64,000 nucleotides of DNA from Henckelia pumila (taxonomy: Eukaryota > Streptophyta > Magnoliopsida > Lamiales > Gesneriaceae). The stretch covers positions 2,852,001 through 2,916,000 of the forward strand of contig NW_027331833.1 in the NCBI RefSeq assembly GCF_033568475.1. Direction: 5' to 3'. A program made the position numbers and the translations under genes. Shown piece after piece: positions 44,930-55,179 of the stretch (the first letter of the stretch is position 1; the number at the start of each line of letters is the position of its first letter). The notes below the pieces were generated by a model. It worked only from the letters and a program-made list of their open reading frames with translations, did no database searches and was not told the DNA's origin.

Positions 44930-45134
44930 CTGCACGCAGAAAATTCCCAACAGTTTCATACCACTTCTAATTTTTTCCCAAACGAGTCACTACAAGTTCT
45001 TAATTCTAATCACAAGTAAAACATGCTTCCTATTCTAACATGCAGTTAAATGACCCAAATAACAAGAATTTCAAATTAAATACTAAATCTTTAGCCAAAG
45101 GAGAATTTATGAAAATACTAGGGATAGGATGTAC
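44930..45134 (-). other. Candidate intron joining gypsy gag to pol
   Basis: On the minus strand the gag frame reaches ITG at a GTACAT donor. The stretch that follows has stops in all relevant frames. A gtgcag acceptor at 44930-44932 then restarts at RILVGG, leading straight into the protease. Removing 205 bp restores phase exactly. Related elements have an uninterrupted gag-PR frame at this place. Confidence 0.6.
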
Positions 45135-46203
45135 CGGTGATCAAGGAGGTGTCTGGATCGACCTCCTCAGCCTGCATCACGAACACCCTACCAGCGGTGT
45201 TCTTCTTCCTGGGGCAGTTAGCAATCTGATGCCCCGGCTCTCTGCAGTGGAAGCAAACTCCTGCTCCCAATAGGCAAGGTCCCGAATGCATCTTCTGGCA
45301 CTTCGGGCAAGTGGGATGAGCTATGGCATTAGGGGCCCCGCCCCTCTGCTGCTGCTGCAGCCTCTGCTGCTGTGGCCTCTGCTGCTGATTCGGGCCCTTA
45401 GCCGGCCCTGTATACTGCTTCTTCGCAGGTGGCTGCGAAGATGGTCGCTGATATCCTGTCTGTACAAACTGCCTCTTGCCCTGCTGCTCTCTCTGGATCG
45501 CTCTCCGACCCTCCTCAGAACGCAAGGCCCTGCTGACTGCAGACTCATATGTAAACACGTCTGCCATGCGCACGTCATGCCTGATCTCAGCCTTCAGGCC
45601 CTCAACAAACTGTCGCAGCTTCTCCTGCGGACTATCGGCAATCATGGGCACAAAACGACAGCCCCTCTCAAACTGGCTTATGTACTCCACCACAGATCTG
45701 TCCCCCTGACGGAGACTCATGAACTCCCGGATCATGCGACTGCGCACATCCTCAGTGAAATATTTGGCGTAGAAGATACGCCTGAACTCAGCCCATGTCA
45801 GAGTAGGTAGATGGACTCCTCGTACTGCACCCTCCCACCATGAGGCTGCATCGCCTCGCATCATGTATGTAGCACAACTCACCCTGTCGGCGTCTGTGAT
45901 CCCCATATAGTCAAAGATGGACTCAAGTGAGCGAATCCATCCCTCAGCCACCAACGGATCGGTGGTCCCCAGAAACTCCTTAGGCCCCTTCTTCTGGAAC
46001 CTCTCCGCGACGTCCTCCTCGTGGGACAGTCTGGGACGGGCTGCCTGCTGCTCCAGCAAGGCAGTAATACCCGCCATCATCGTGGCACTGGCCTGCTCCA
46101 GTGCTGTCATGGGGTGCTGCTGAGGTGGCGGTGGAGGTGGAGGTGGATGTGGAGGTCTCCCACGTCGATTCACCTGTCTGGGAGGCATTCTGCACCACCA
46201 CAT
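45118..46203 (-). CDS. Gypsy gag
   Basis: 361 codons from ATG 46203 (a second ATG at 46188 gives MPPRQVNRRG and may be the real start). Pro-rich N-terminus (PPPPPPPPQQ), then the retrotransposon gag domain with ERFQKKGPKEFLG, DAASWWEGA and SRMIREFMSLRQGDRSV. A Gln-rich linker precedes a CCHC knuckle, CFHCREPGHQIANC. It forms the particle and binds RNA. The last residues after ITG at 45135 are probably intron-derived if the proposed splice is used. Confidence 0.92.
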   Translation of the reverse strand: MWWCRMPPRQVNRRGRPPHPPPPPPPPQQHPMTALEQASATMMAGITALLEQQAARPRLSHEEDVAERFQKKGPKEFLGTTDPLVAEGWIRSLESIFDYMGITDADRVSCATYMMRGDAASWWEGAVRGVHLPTLTWAEFRRIFYAKYFTEDVRSRMIREFMSLRQGDRSVVEYISQFERGCRFVPMIADSPQEKLRQFVEGLKAEIRHDVRMADVFTYESAVSRALRSEEGRRAIQREQQGKRQFVQTGYQRPSSQPPAKKQYTGPAKGPNQQQRPQQQRLQQQQRGGAPNAIAHPTCPKCQKMHSGPCLLGAGVCFHCREPGHQIANCPRKKNTAGRVFVMQAEEVDPDTSLITGTSYP

Positions 46204-46374
46204 ATTTATTTACGTAAATCGCCATGCATAACTAAGTGTTTTGAAATTAATACTAACTTAAATTCTAGAAATTAAATCATGCTACAAACATTTAAAACTT
46301 ACAGACCGGTAGCGTGGATTTCTGAGCTCGCATAGCAGTGAGGACCCCTCCGAGGACCGTGCTTTGATACCAAC

Positions 46375-49203
46375 TGAAACGACCCTAACTCTATAATAAT
46401 TAAATATGCGGAAATTTTTTTTTTTTTTTTATACTTACTAAATAAAATATGTACATATATGCCCATACATATATGCACAGAATAAAAATATTTAAAATGA
46501 ATAAACAATTAAATACTTAAATAAAAATGCATTCTTAAAAATATAATAAATATCTGAGTCAAACATTAATTAAAAATATACTGCATAAGTAAATAAAAGT
46601 TTGCATGCACTGAAAATATTAAATAAATATTCTAGACCCTCAATCACTGAAAATAATAAAAATGTATCATGCTGACAAGAACAATAACATGCATAGCGAC
46701 TCAGAATATTTCACGGTCACGGGGCCACTGCATGCATGCTCATACGTCCTCGCCTCCGGTGGGTACAATGTCATCCTCAACGTACTCACCTGCACCATAC
46801 CAGTGTAGTGAGCCTAGAGGCCCAACATGCTAACATAACAAGGGTTTAAAATAATTTAAACCAATTTAATACTAATACATACATATACATGAATGAGCAT
46901 GCTTAAAAATTTCATAACATAACTTACTTAAATAAACATAATACATAACATAATACATAACAATATTGAGCAATTTATTTTCTAACATAGCATGGTTGTA
47001 TCCGTAGTGTAACCTTAAATCATACATTAAATACTGATCAGCGTGGAAACCTACGTACGTGGCCGGTGACGAATCACCTCTTAAATTGGCAGTAAACTGC
47101 CCTTCAATCATATGGGGACGAATCCCCCTTAAATTGTCACACTACTTCAACTTCCAACATAAAATATTTTTATTGCTCAACTTAAACATTAAATCATGCA
47201 TAAAATATTATTTCATGAATGCATGTACTTGAATAAAATGTGTGTCCATCATATATATTTAATTTAATTTCTTACTAACATATAAATATTAAAATAACTT
47301 AAATGCATATAAATAATTAAATATATATTCAGGACACATGCAAATTTTCTCATGGATGGTCCTGGACTGCTGGCCCTACACTCAAGCCCATTATCTTAAA
47401 TCTGGCCCATTAACATACTTAAGCCCATTATTTCAAACCTTAAGCCCAAATAATTATTCTAAGCCCAATTAAATTAATAAAGCCCATTAAAATTTCACTA
47501 AGCCCAATAACACTTAAACTGGCCCATTGGGCCCAAAAACCCAAAGACTGGCCCATTAACTTTTATGGGCCCAAAAGCCCATAAAATAATTGGACTAACT
47601 TAATTAAAATTTTAAAAGTCCAAATAAAATTATTTGGGAGTCCAAATAATTTTATTTCAATTTATTTGACCCAAAAACACATAAATTCGTAAAATACTTT
47701 AAAAATAAAAAGACTCGAGCCCGGCCCACCAAACTCGGACCCGAACTCACTAACCCGACCCAATACCTAACCTCCCCGACCCGGACCCAAGACCCGACCC
47801 GGAACCACTCCCAAAGCCCCAACTCGATCACCCTCTTCCCTGCACTGCTGCGGCCACAAGCAGTTGCAAAGAACGCCGGCGGCCGCCATGCTCCGGCCAC
47901 CCACCGGCCGGAGCACCACCCCTAGGACTTAGCTCACATCCAGACCTTTCCAACAAGCCAAGAACCAGCCCAAACCGTCGACTATGGAGTGAGAACGAAG
48001 CCCTGCAACCCGGCCCTTCTGCACTGTCGCGCAGACCCGAGCAGCTGCGGGAAAACCCTTCGTCCTCGAAGCTCCGACCACGAAAGCCCATGCAACCTTC
48101 TGCAAAAACTTAGAAAACTCAAATGGGGTTCTAACCCAACCGGCCTTACCCTAAACCGTGGTCTGAGGAAGGAGAACGAAGCTCCCTTCCTTGAAACCCT
48201 GTTCTGCGCACTTGGAGAGGCAGAAACGAACCAGCTCAATTTCTGGGCTCTTTTGGCTCGAACCGTCCAAGCCAATCGAGCCTAGACTCTCCCTAGACAT
48301 CCTAGGGACCCTGTCCAGCAGCCTAGACACACCCATGGCTAAGAAACATGAGCATGACAATCAAACTCACACTACAAGCCATAAATTTCATGATGGCCGA
48401 AACTTTTCTGAAAATTTTTGAAAGTTTTTTTTTGATGCATACACAATACCCACATATTATACTGATATGGCACGAAATTAAGAGAAGGAATCATGCCTTT
48501 CACCGAAGATGACGAGAAAACACGAGCGTGGGGCGGTTCCGGGACGACGGGACGATGACTCGGCTTGAAAACCACACGAATTGAGGCTATGGAACCTCCT
48601 TGGCGGATGGAATATGGTGAAGATGGAGAATGGAGGCGGCTAAGGGATTTTCACGATCGGCTAAGGGGTTTTTGGGGTGGATTAGGTTTAGGTTTTGATT
48701 TAAAATAGGTTTTAAGATAATTAAAAAGGTTTAAATATAAAATATAAAATTTAAAAACTCTAATTAAAAGTTGAAATCTGAAATATTAAGTTAAACATAT
48801 GAAAATCCCGAAATATTGAATTAAAGGAATTTTAAAAATACTAAAAAGTCAATATTTTGGCTAATTTTGAATAAAAATGGACTCCTAAAATTATATAAAA
48901 TTAAATACTTAAAATTTTGAGATAATAAAACTCAAAATAATATTTTAAGGCTCTAAAAAGGCTCATAAAATAATTTGGCTCGAAAGTTGTCATCCCGTCC
49001 GTCCACGGTCCCGTCTACGCGATTAAATAATAAAAATACTAAAAATCATAAAAATCACTAATTATGGGTTAAATGCTTAAAAATAAATTAAATCATGCAT
49101 AAATAATTCACATAATTATTTAACCCATAAATCATAAATTTAAATAATTAATTATCCTAATTATGCAGGCGGATTTATGTAATTAAAAATACCGGGTGTT
49201 ACA
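46375..49203 (-). repeat. Gypsy 5' LTR
   Basis: 2829 bp, nearly identical to 38683-41510. Differences seen by eye include accgcccc/acctcccc, ccacgagc/ccacaagc, a single extra C near 47921, ccgtccgagcc/ccgtccaagcc and ggctgatgg/ggcggatgg. Confidence 0.93.
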
Positions 49204-49208
49204 ATGAG

Positions 49209-50340
49209 TTTCTGGTCGATTGAGCCATCCAAAAGAAGGGTACGAAACGCTTGTGATAATGTGTACCACATTTCATTGGTATGAACATAGAAATGTTCAA
49301 TCATACAGATTAGTGTTCATATGATGCGTTCAATGAACTACCCTCCCTCGGACTTCCCATGTGGTTATCATTCATCGAGTGGATAAGTCCGTGGTTATGT
49401 ACACCACTAGTCCTTATGACCCGAGACAATACTAAAACTGTACACCACTAGTCCTTATGACCCGAGACAACACTAAGACTCTACATGCTAGGACTGTGTT
49501 TTGACTCGTTTACCGACACCATGAGGATCATCAGGTGACAAGATTGGATGTAGTTGTGACACATGTAGGAGCCAGTGCATTAATGAAGTCGGGAATTCAC
49601 TGCTCGCCTATGAGTATTGATATCATATGTGATCCAATGAGATAATAGTGCATGAAATCTCTAGCCAAAGTATATGATGTGCATTAGGGTAAAGTAGTTT
49701 CTTAGCTACACATGCGATGCCACTATGTAATTCAATTGGCTGAATATATCAAGGAAAACGTACGTAGCAGCAAGGATGGTGCATCGCCTATTTCTCGTTC
49801 TCGCTCGGGAGCCAAAACATTCTCAAAGATGCGTCACATCGTTATCGAAATTCACATGCAACCCTCGATGAAGCAATATAATGGTTGCTGATTCGATTGA
49901 GATATATGAGATGAAGAGACTGTACTATACGATAATCATAATCGATTGGTTCTTGCAGGCACTATCTATGATGCATAAGAATCATGGGGAGATGCTACTA
50001 GACACTCCTACCATGATTCGATGGATCCAATCAGAAATGAGTTCACGTTCTTATAAGAAAGGTGTTGATGCACAAAATATGGAAAATTAGGGTAAGCCCG
50101 CATAAGAGACGATGTCCTAAATCACAAAGAGTTTTGAACCCATGACTAGCTGTATCCCTAAACCATTGAGGGTTACACATGCACTTGTTTATTTGTTCTC
50201 GTTGAGATAATAAATCCAAATCATATACAAATTAAGTGCATGAATTGCATATCAAGATTTATCAAGGATTTTACACGAGGGACAACGACTGGAACTAGGA
50301 GGCATGCTTGATCAAATTTTTACATTTGTCCTAAGAGTTT
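49209..50340. other. Probable retroelement remnant
   Basis: No gene. It contains a short internal repeat at 49405-49480 (gtacaccactagtccttatgacccgagacaa twice). Sequences such as catgactagctgtatccctaaacc and gaaatctctagccaaagtat resemble non-coding parts of plant LTR elements. I cannot assign a family. Confidence 0.4.
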
Positions 50341-51565
50341 CCCCTCCACACACATGTGCTAGGATTATTGTATGTGCTCAGTATCCTACAGGTGTTTGGA
50401 CATTTATCATGTATTCTTAATGCTCTGGCGCATAAGCTCGGGTCTTTGTTCAAAGTCCGCCAGGCTACTTTATAGAGCTAATATTATGTACGTAGCTCGG
50501 GCTCAAGCATGTTGAGCCCGGGTATTCTGCTCGAGAAATCTCATTCCGCTTAGTCATGTTCGTGATTTTGAGCCAGGATCTTCAATGCTTGGATTTTCTC
50601 CATACTACATATATGAGTTCGAATGCACCCACGCCGCCGATCCTAGGCACCTTGGGAACGGAACAACTGACTTATCTCATCCGTATTTAGGGAAGTTACG
50701 CGGATCATAATTTGGGCCGTGCAATATGATAATCATTGAGCTCAGCTAACACAAAAAAAAGCACAATGAGGGCTCGGGACCCGACCAAACTATATGGTCT
50801 AAACTTCATGATTCTTTTAGACCAAATGGGGGAGGTACTATTGATGTCTCTAAAAATATAAGGGTCTGATCCGAACCAATCAGATTAATCCGTGCTTGGA
50901 AAAGTTGTCTTAAACTCATTAGGCCTCATTATATTAAGGCCCAAACTCTCTAAAAGCCTCAAACAATACGCAGATCCCAAAAAGATAAGTTTATGGTTGA
51001 ACCCATGTTGTTGAGCCCAAGTGGCCTACTTGACCCCTGTCTGGGTAGGGAAAGAGTCCGACACGGGCCCAGTATAGGAAAGATCTGTTTGGACAGTCTT
51101 AAATATAAGAAACAATTGAGAATCTCTAACGGATAAAGAGAATTCCAATAAACTGAGTATTACTACGAGACTATTAAGATGGTTTAGAGTCCTAGCCTTC
51201 ATAGTAATTGAGTTCTACTCACACTAGTCTCCTACCTTGGGTAGAGTCCTGCTCCAACAAGAATTCTACCCTAGACAGGTAAATTACCCCTCCTGCCTCA
51301 ATAAATACAAGTCATTTCATATGGTTTTACACATTCAATTTTGCTCACGCATTCACTCACTTATATTTTCCTATTCTCTCAAATTTATTGTGCTCTTCGT
51401 CTTCGGAGAATTGACTTAGGCATCGGAGGGGTCACGCCGAACACCTTCGGTGCCCTCTATCCATATTTTTGTCTGTGCAGAGCACTATTCACCCGACCCG
51501 CGTGTTGAAAAAATTGAAGATCCACTCTACCATACCTAACCCGAAGTAAAATTTTGATAGCATCA
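50341..51565 (+). mobile_element. 3' end of a Tat/Athila-like gypsy element with one LTR
   Basis: A polypurine tract (aaatgggggaggtac, 50824-50838) precedes a TG at 50842. The putative LTR runs to CA at 51564-51565 (gatagcatca). It has a possible TATA region aataaatacaagtc near 51300 and ggcatcggaggggtcacgccg near 51420, a phrase common in LTRs of this group. The upstream part (50341-50840) would be the tail of the interior. The other LTR is missing, so it is a truncated relic. Confidence 0.5.
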
Positions 51566-53658
51566 GAACTTATATAATATTAAAATAAAGTTAACCTCTA
51601 ACTATAGGCCAACTAGAATTCATTGTTGGTAGTTTACGACAGTCCATTTCGGATATTGTATTGTTGCATATTTTATGCCGCAAGTGCACGGTGTTAAGTT
51701 TTAATATTTAATGAGTAGAGTATCATTTCCACGAGGAAGAATATTGAAAATTAATTAGTACTTGTAATTAAAATAATCCAGATTTTATTCAAAAAATTAA
51801 AGAATAGTTTTGATTTTCAAATTAAATAAATAATAAACTTTAGCAAATTTTAGCAAACCACGTACTTCAATTCAAATAAATATCAATGACAGAAAATGGT
51901 CTAGAGGCTCTGATTTCACATGGTTTCGACAACAAATACTCCTAATTAAATTATTTTCGTGAATTATATTAAGTTAATAGCCAAGAACACTTAAGTATTT
52001 TATTTCCCTCTCCCGAGCAACAAATAAATTGTATCAATTAAGATTCGATTTCAATATCCCAATTAAAAATCTAGGATTAATGATATGTGAAAAACTATGT
52101 TCTTTTCAAAAGCTCCGTTAACGTTATACACTCTCCCTAGCTATATAAACATTAACATTGTATTTTCTGATTTTTTATTCAAAATCCCCTCTTCCGAGCA
52201 ACGATTTCAAATAAATATTACAATTTAATCTATAGCCAGTAAATTTAAAAGACAATCAATTCTAGAAAACACAATTAATCTAGAAGAATTCAATACAATA
52301 AAAATAAAAAGTTGTGGAAGTCGTCTCTACCACGTTATGTCATCCTCTAGACTCAAAAGTTTAGTTCATGATCAAATGTTGCAAAACAATTCATGTTTAT
52401 GAAACTAGACATCAAGTTTAGAATTAAAAAGGAAAAGGTTAAGGAAAACAAAGCCGAAGTAGCGTCCGCGTTCTTCGTCTGCGATTTTTATCCAGATTTC
52501 TTCTATTCACGTTATGTGCAGCCCTATCCTCTCCTTCTTTCCTCTTGTGATTTGTTGTTCTTTTGTTTCTGATTTTGTGCGTGTAAAGAGCGGCTTGCTC
52601 CTCCAATTTGATCTTAAAAAATCCTCTTTATATGTTGCTTAAAAGCACATCGATGAAGCCCAAGAATCTAGAGTTTTCAGATTTCTAAACTCTGATTTTT
52701 TTTCGAAAATACACAGCAGCGCAGATGCTCTAAAAATCAAGAGCAGATGCGCTTAGGCTTGTTTCTTCACAATCATGAATTGGCGCAGACTTGCCTCACT
52801 TGAGCGCAGACTCGCTAGAGACTTTCCAAATCTCTGATTTTTTCCGCAGAAGCGCATAAGATAATGCACAGACTTGCTTCTTCATCTTTCTCAATAGCGC
52901 AGGAGCTCTAGTCATGAGGCGCAGCTGCTCCTGTTTACTCAATTCTCTGGATTTCGCGCAGACTTTCCTTCCTCTCAAGCGCATACTTGCTTCACTTGGC
53001 ACATATGCTCTTCTTCTATGGAGCAGATACGCTTAAACCATCTCAAATTTCTGCCTTTTTGCGCAAATGCACTTTCTCTCATGAACAGGTGCGCTTCTTC
53101 TCTTATTCCAGCTACGTGATAATTTTTAAACAATCATAACTCACAATCTAACCATCGGATCGAGCTGAAATTTTTACAACAGCTTTAAACATCTTTAAAT
53201 TTGTTTTGAACGATGAAAATTGAATTTAGTTGCCTCTAAAAGGCCCAATAATTTTCTGAAGTTTGTTGTCCATAATTCATTCATCCGCTTTTTCTCTTCA
53301 ATCCTTGCGCATCACAAAAACAACAACAAATACACATAAAATCTACTCGATACATCACAAAATCCAATCCAAATCATATATAAATTAAGTTCATAAATTG
53401 CATATCGATGGACTCCTTGAATTAATGTACTCTTTGCTTTCTTTAAAAAAAATGTTGGCCTCTTCGTTGAAAGACAAATAATCATTTTATTTTCCATCTA
53501 TACTAATTTCTAATTAGCCATTAATTAGAATTGTTATCAAATACCTTGCATTAGGGGAATGACCAATTCATTGTCACATCATAAACCAATCAACAATTCT
53601 TTAACCACCACGAGTGTAGATAGATGCTCATAAATTAAGCACGAAAAAATAGTTATCA
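51566..53658. other. Old repeat debris and UGT3 3' flank
   Basis: About 51665-51760 (gccgcaagtgcacggtgtt, cgaggaagaatattg) is a phrase seen in many plant large non-coding retroelements. From about 52680 to 53090 the hexamer gcgcag and variants recur irregularly. About 53365-53410 is similar to 50213-50258. The last 150 bp resemble the 3' flank of UGT1. Confidence 0.45.
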
Positions 53659-55083
53659 TCAAGCATTGTGCACCCCAAGTTTTGCAAGTTCTTGTACAAG
53701 TCCATCCAAATCTTTGCTAGAACTCCCACCAAACTTAACAGCTTCCACAGCCTTGTCACTCAATTCCTTTGCTCTGATCTTTTCAACCACGTCCCCGCGC
53801 ATCGACTCGGTAATTTTCAAAGCCAACTCATCCGGATCGGGCACCGTGTCGGTACCCTTGCACACTTGGATAGCAGCCTTTTTATAATACACCAACAACT
53901 TATTGTCCAAATATTGATCAGCCTCCATTGGCCAGCACAATATCATCACACCCGAAGCTACGGCCTCCAACACCGAGTTCCACCCACAATGACTCAAGAA
54001 TCCACCCACAGCCGGGTGACTCAGTATCGCCGACTGCGGAGCCCATCCCTTTATCACAAAACCTCGACCCGCCACCCGATCCTCGAACCCGGCAGGAATG
54101 GACCCGAACCCATCCGCCACTTGTTGGGCCGTGGCCTGTTTAACAGCCCAAACAAACTTCACACCACTCCTCTCCAGCCCACTAGCGAGAGCCTCCATCT
54201 GCGACTTCTTGAGCAACTTTTGACTTCCAAAACACACATACAAAACAGAACCATCCTCGAACTCATCAAGCCATGACAAAACACCATCACTTGTTATCGG
54301 GCTAGCACCCAAATTATTGGGCTTGCCCCATAAATGCAGAGGCCCAACAGTATAAACCCGTGGATGCCCCATTTTCTCACGCAAATAGTCCAAGAACTCA
54401 CCTTCCAAGGCCACTAAACTGTTGAAAACAAGACCCCAACTCAAAGTATTAGCAATCATTGAATTCTTGACGAACTGAAAATTGGAATTGGTAACTTGTA
54501 GTTCCTTATAGCGGCGGAAGAGTGTAGGAAGTTCCTCCCAAGCCAGACATGGCGAGCCTGGTAAATCTTGAAATTTCACCTCAAGCCCACGTTTTACAGC
54601 GTCGGAGCCTCCCCAAAGATGGTCGGAAACCGCAGCAAAAATGGCCCCGGAACAGTAAAAGGTGATTCTTGGAATCTGAAGCTTGCAAGACAGATAGTAC
54701 GTCCATCCAAGAAAGAAGTCAGATAGAATCGCCACTGGTGGATTACTTTGAGAGCCAAACCACTGGATTATAGGTCCCTCAAGCTTGCTCAGAGCGTTGA
54801 TCATGGGTATATTCCCCCCGTCTCCAAGATCCTTCACATTTTCGACACCTTGAGGGATCAAGGGGCTGTTTGGGAAGGGGAGAATCAGTGTTTGGATGGA
54901 GGGATTGGCGGAGAGAAGTGGAGCCAGAATGGGAAGGTTTCCGGGGGTGATTAAAATGGTGATGCTCAAGTTTCTGCGGGATAGCTGGTGGGTAAGATCA
55001 AGAAGAGGGAGCATGTGGCCTTGTGCTGGATAAGGGAAAACAAGAACATGAGCTCCATTTTTGCTGCTGGCCTTCTTCTCCAT
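53659..55083 (-). CDS. UDP-glycosyltransferase, UGT89-like (gene 3 of 3)
   Basis: Single-exon, 474 residues, intact. It is closest to gene 1 at the N-terminus (MEKKASSKNGAHVLVFPYPA) and to gene 2 in several internal blocks (LGWT...SDHLW, RRYKE.QV, NSM/SIMANT, GPLHL.G.PNNLG). Catalytic His is residue 23 and Asp residue 122; PSPG box 347-390 with WAPQSAILSHPAVGG, HCGWNS and terminal MEADQ. The C-terminus ends ELAKLGVHNA. The same acceptor uncertainty applies as for the other copies. A TATA-like tatatatg on the minus strand (about 55171-55179) lies about 90 bp upstream of the ATG. Further upstream, about 55207-55243, is the block shared with UGT1. Sequence at about 56600-56750 resembles the segment at 38400-38500, now stranded between the copia and gypsy elements upstream of UGT2. 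Confidence 0.93.
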   Translation of the reverse strand: MEKKASSKNGAHVLVFPYPAQGHMLPLLDLTHQLSRRNLSITILITPGNLPILAPLLSANPSIQTLILPFPNSPLIPQGVENVKDLGDGGNIPMINALSKLEGPIIQWFGSQSNPPVAILSDFFLGWTYYLSCKLQIPRITFYCSGAIFAAVSDHLWGGSDAVKRGLEVKFQDLPGSPCLAWEELPTLFRRYKELQVTNSNFQFVKNSMIANTLSWGLVFNSLVALEGEFLDYLREKMGHPRVYTVGPLHLWGKPNNLGASPITSDGVLSWLDEFEDGSVLYVCFGSQKLLKKSQMEALASGLERSGVKFVWAVKQATAQQVADGFGSIPAGFEDRVAGRGFVIKGWAPQSAILSHPAVGGFLSHCGWNSVLEAVASGVMILCWPMEADQYLDNKLLVYYKKAAIQVCKGTDTVPDPDELALKITESMRGDVVEKIRAKELSDKAVEAVKFGGSSSKDLDGLVQELAKLGVHNA

Positions 55084-55170
55084 AGTTTATCTGCGGAGAG
55101 AAAACCAATTAGAATTTGAGAGGAGGAATTATGAATAAAATTTTGTGTGGATTTTGCTGAATTATTCCAA

Positions 55171-55179
55171 CATATATAA
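55171..55179 (-). promoter_or_regulatory. TATA-like box of UGT3
   Basis: ttatatatg on the minus strand, roughly 90 bp before the start codon at 55083. Confidence 0.5.

Larger units (their letters stand above)
38683..49203 (-). mobile_element. Complete Ty3/gypsy chromovirus retrotransposon, Tekay/Del-like (10.5 kb)
   Basis: LTRs of about 2.83 kb (38683-41510, 46375-49203) start TGTAACACCCGG on the minus strand. A perfect target duplication atgag is at 38678-38682 and 49204-49208. The primer site ttggtatcaaagcacgg and polypurine tract taagggggggagaat are next to the LTRs. I noticed only about five differences between the LTRs, so insertion is recent. Order gag-PR-RT-RH-INT plus a C-terminal chromodomain, the TGTAACACCC start and the long LTRs fit the Tekay (Del) lineage. 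Confidence 0.94.
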
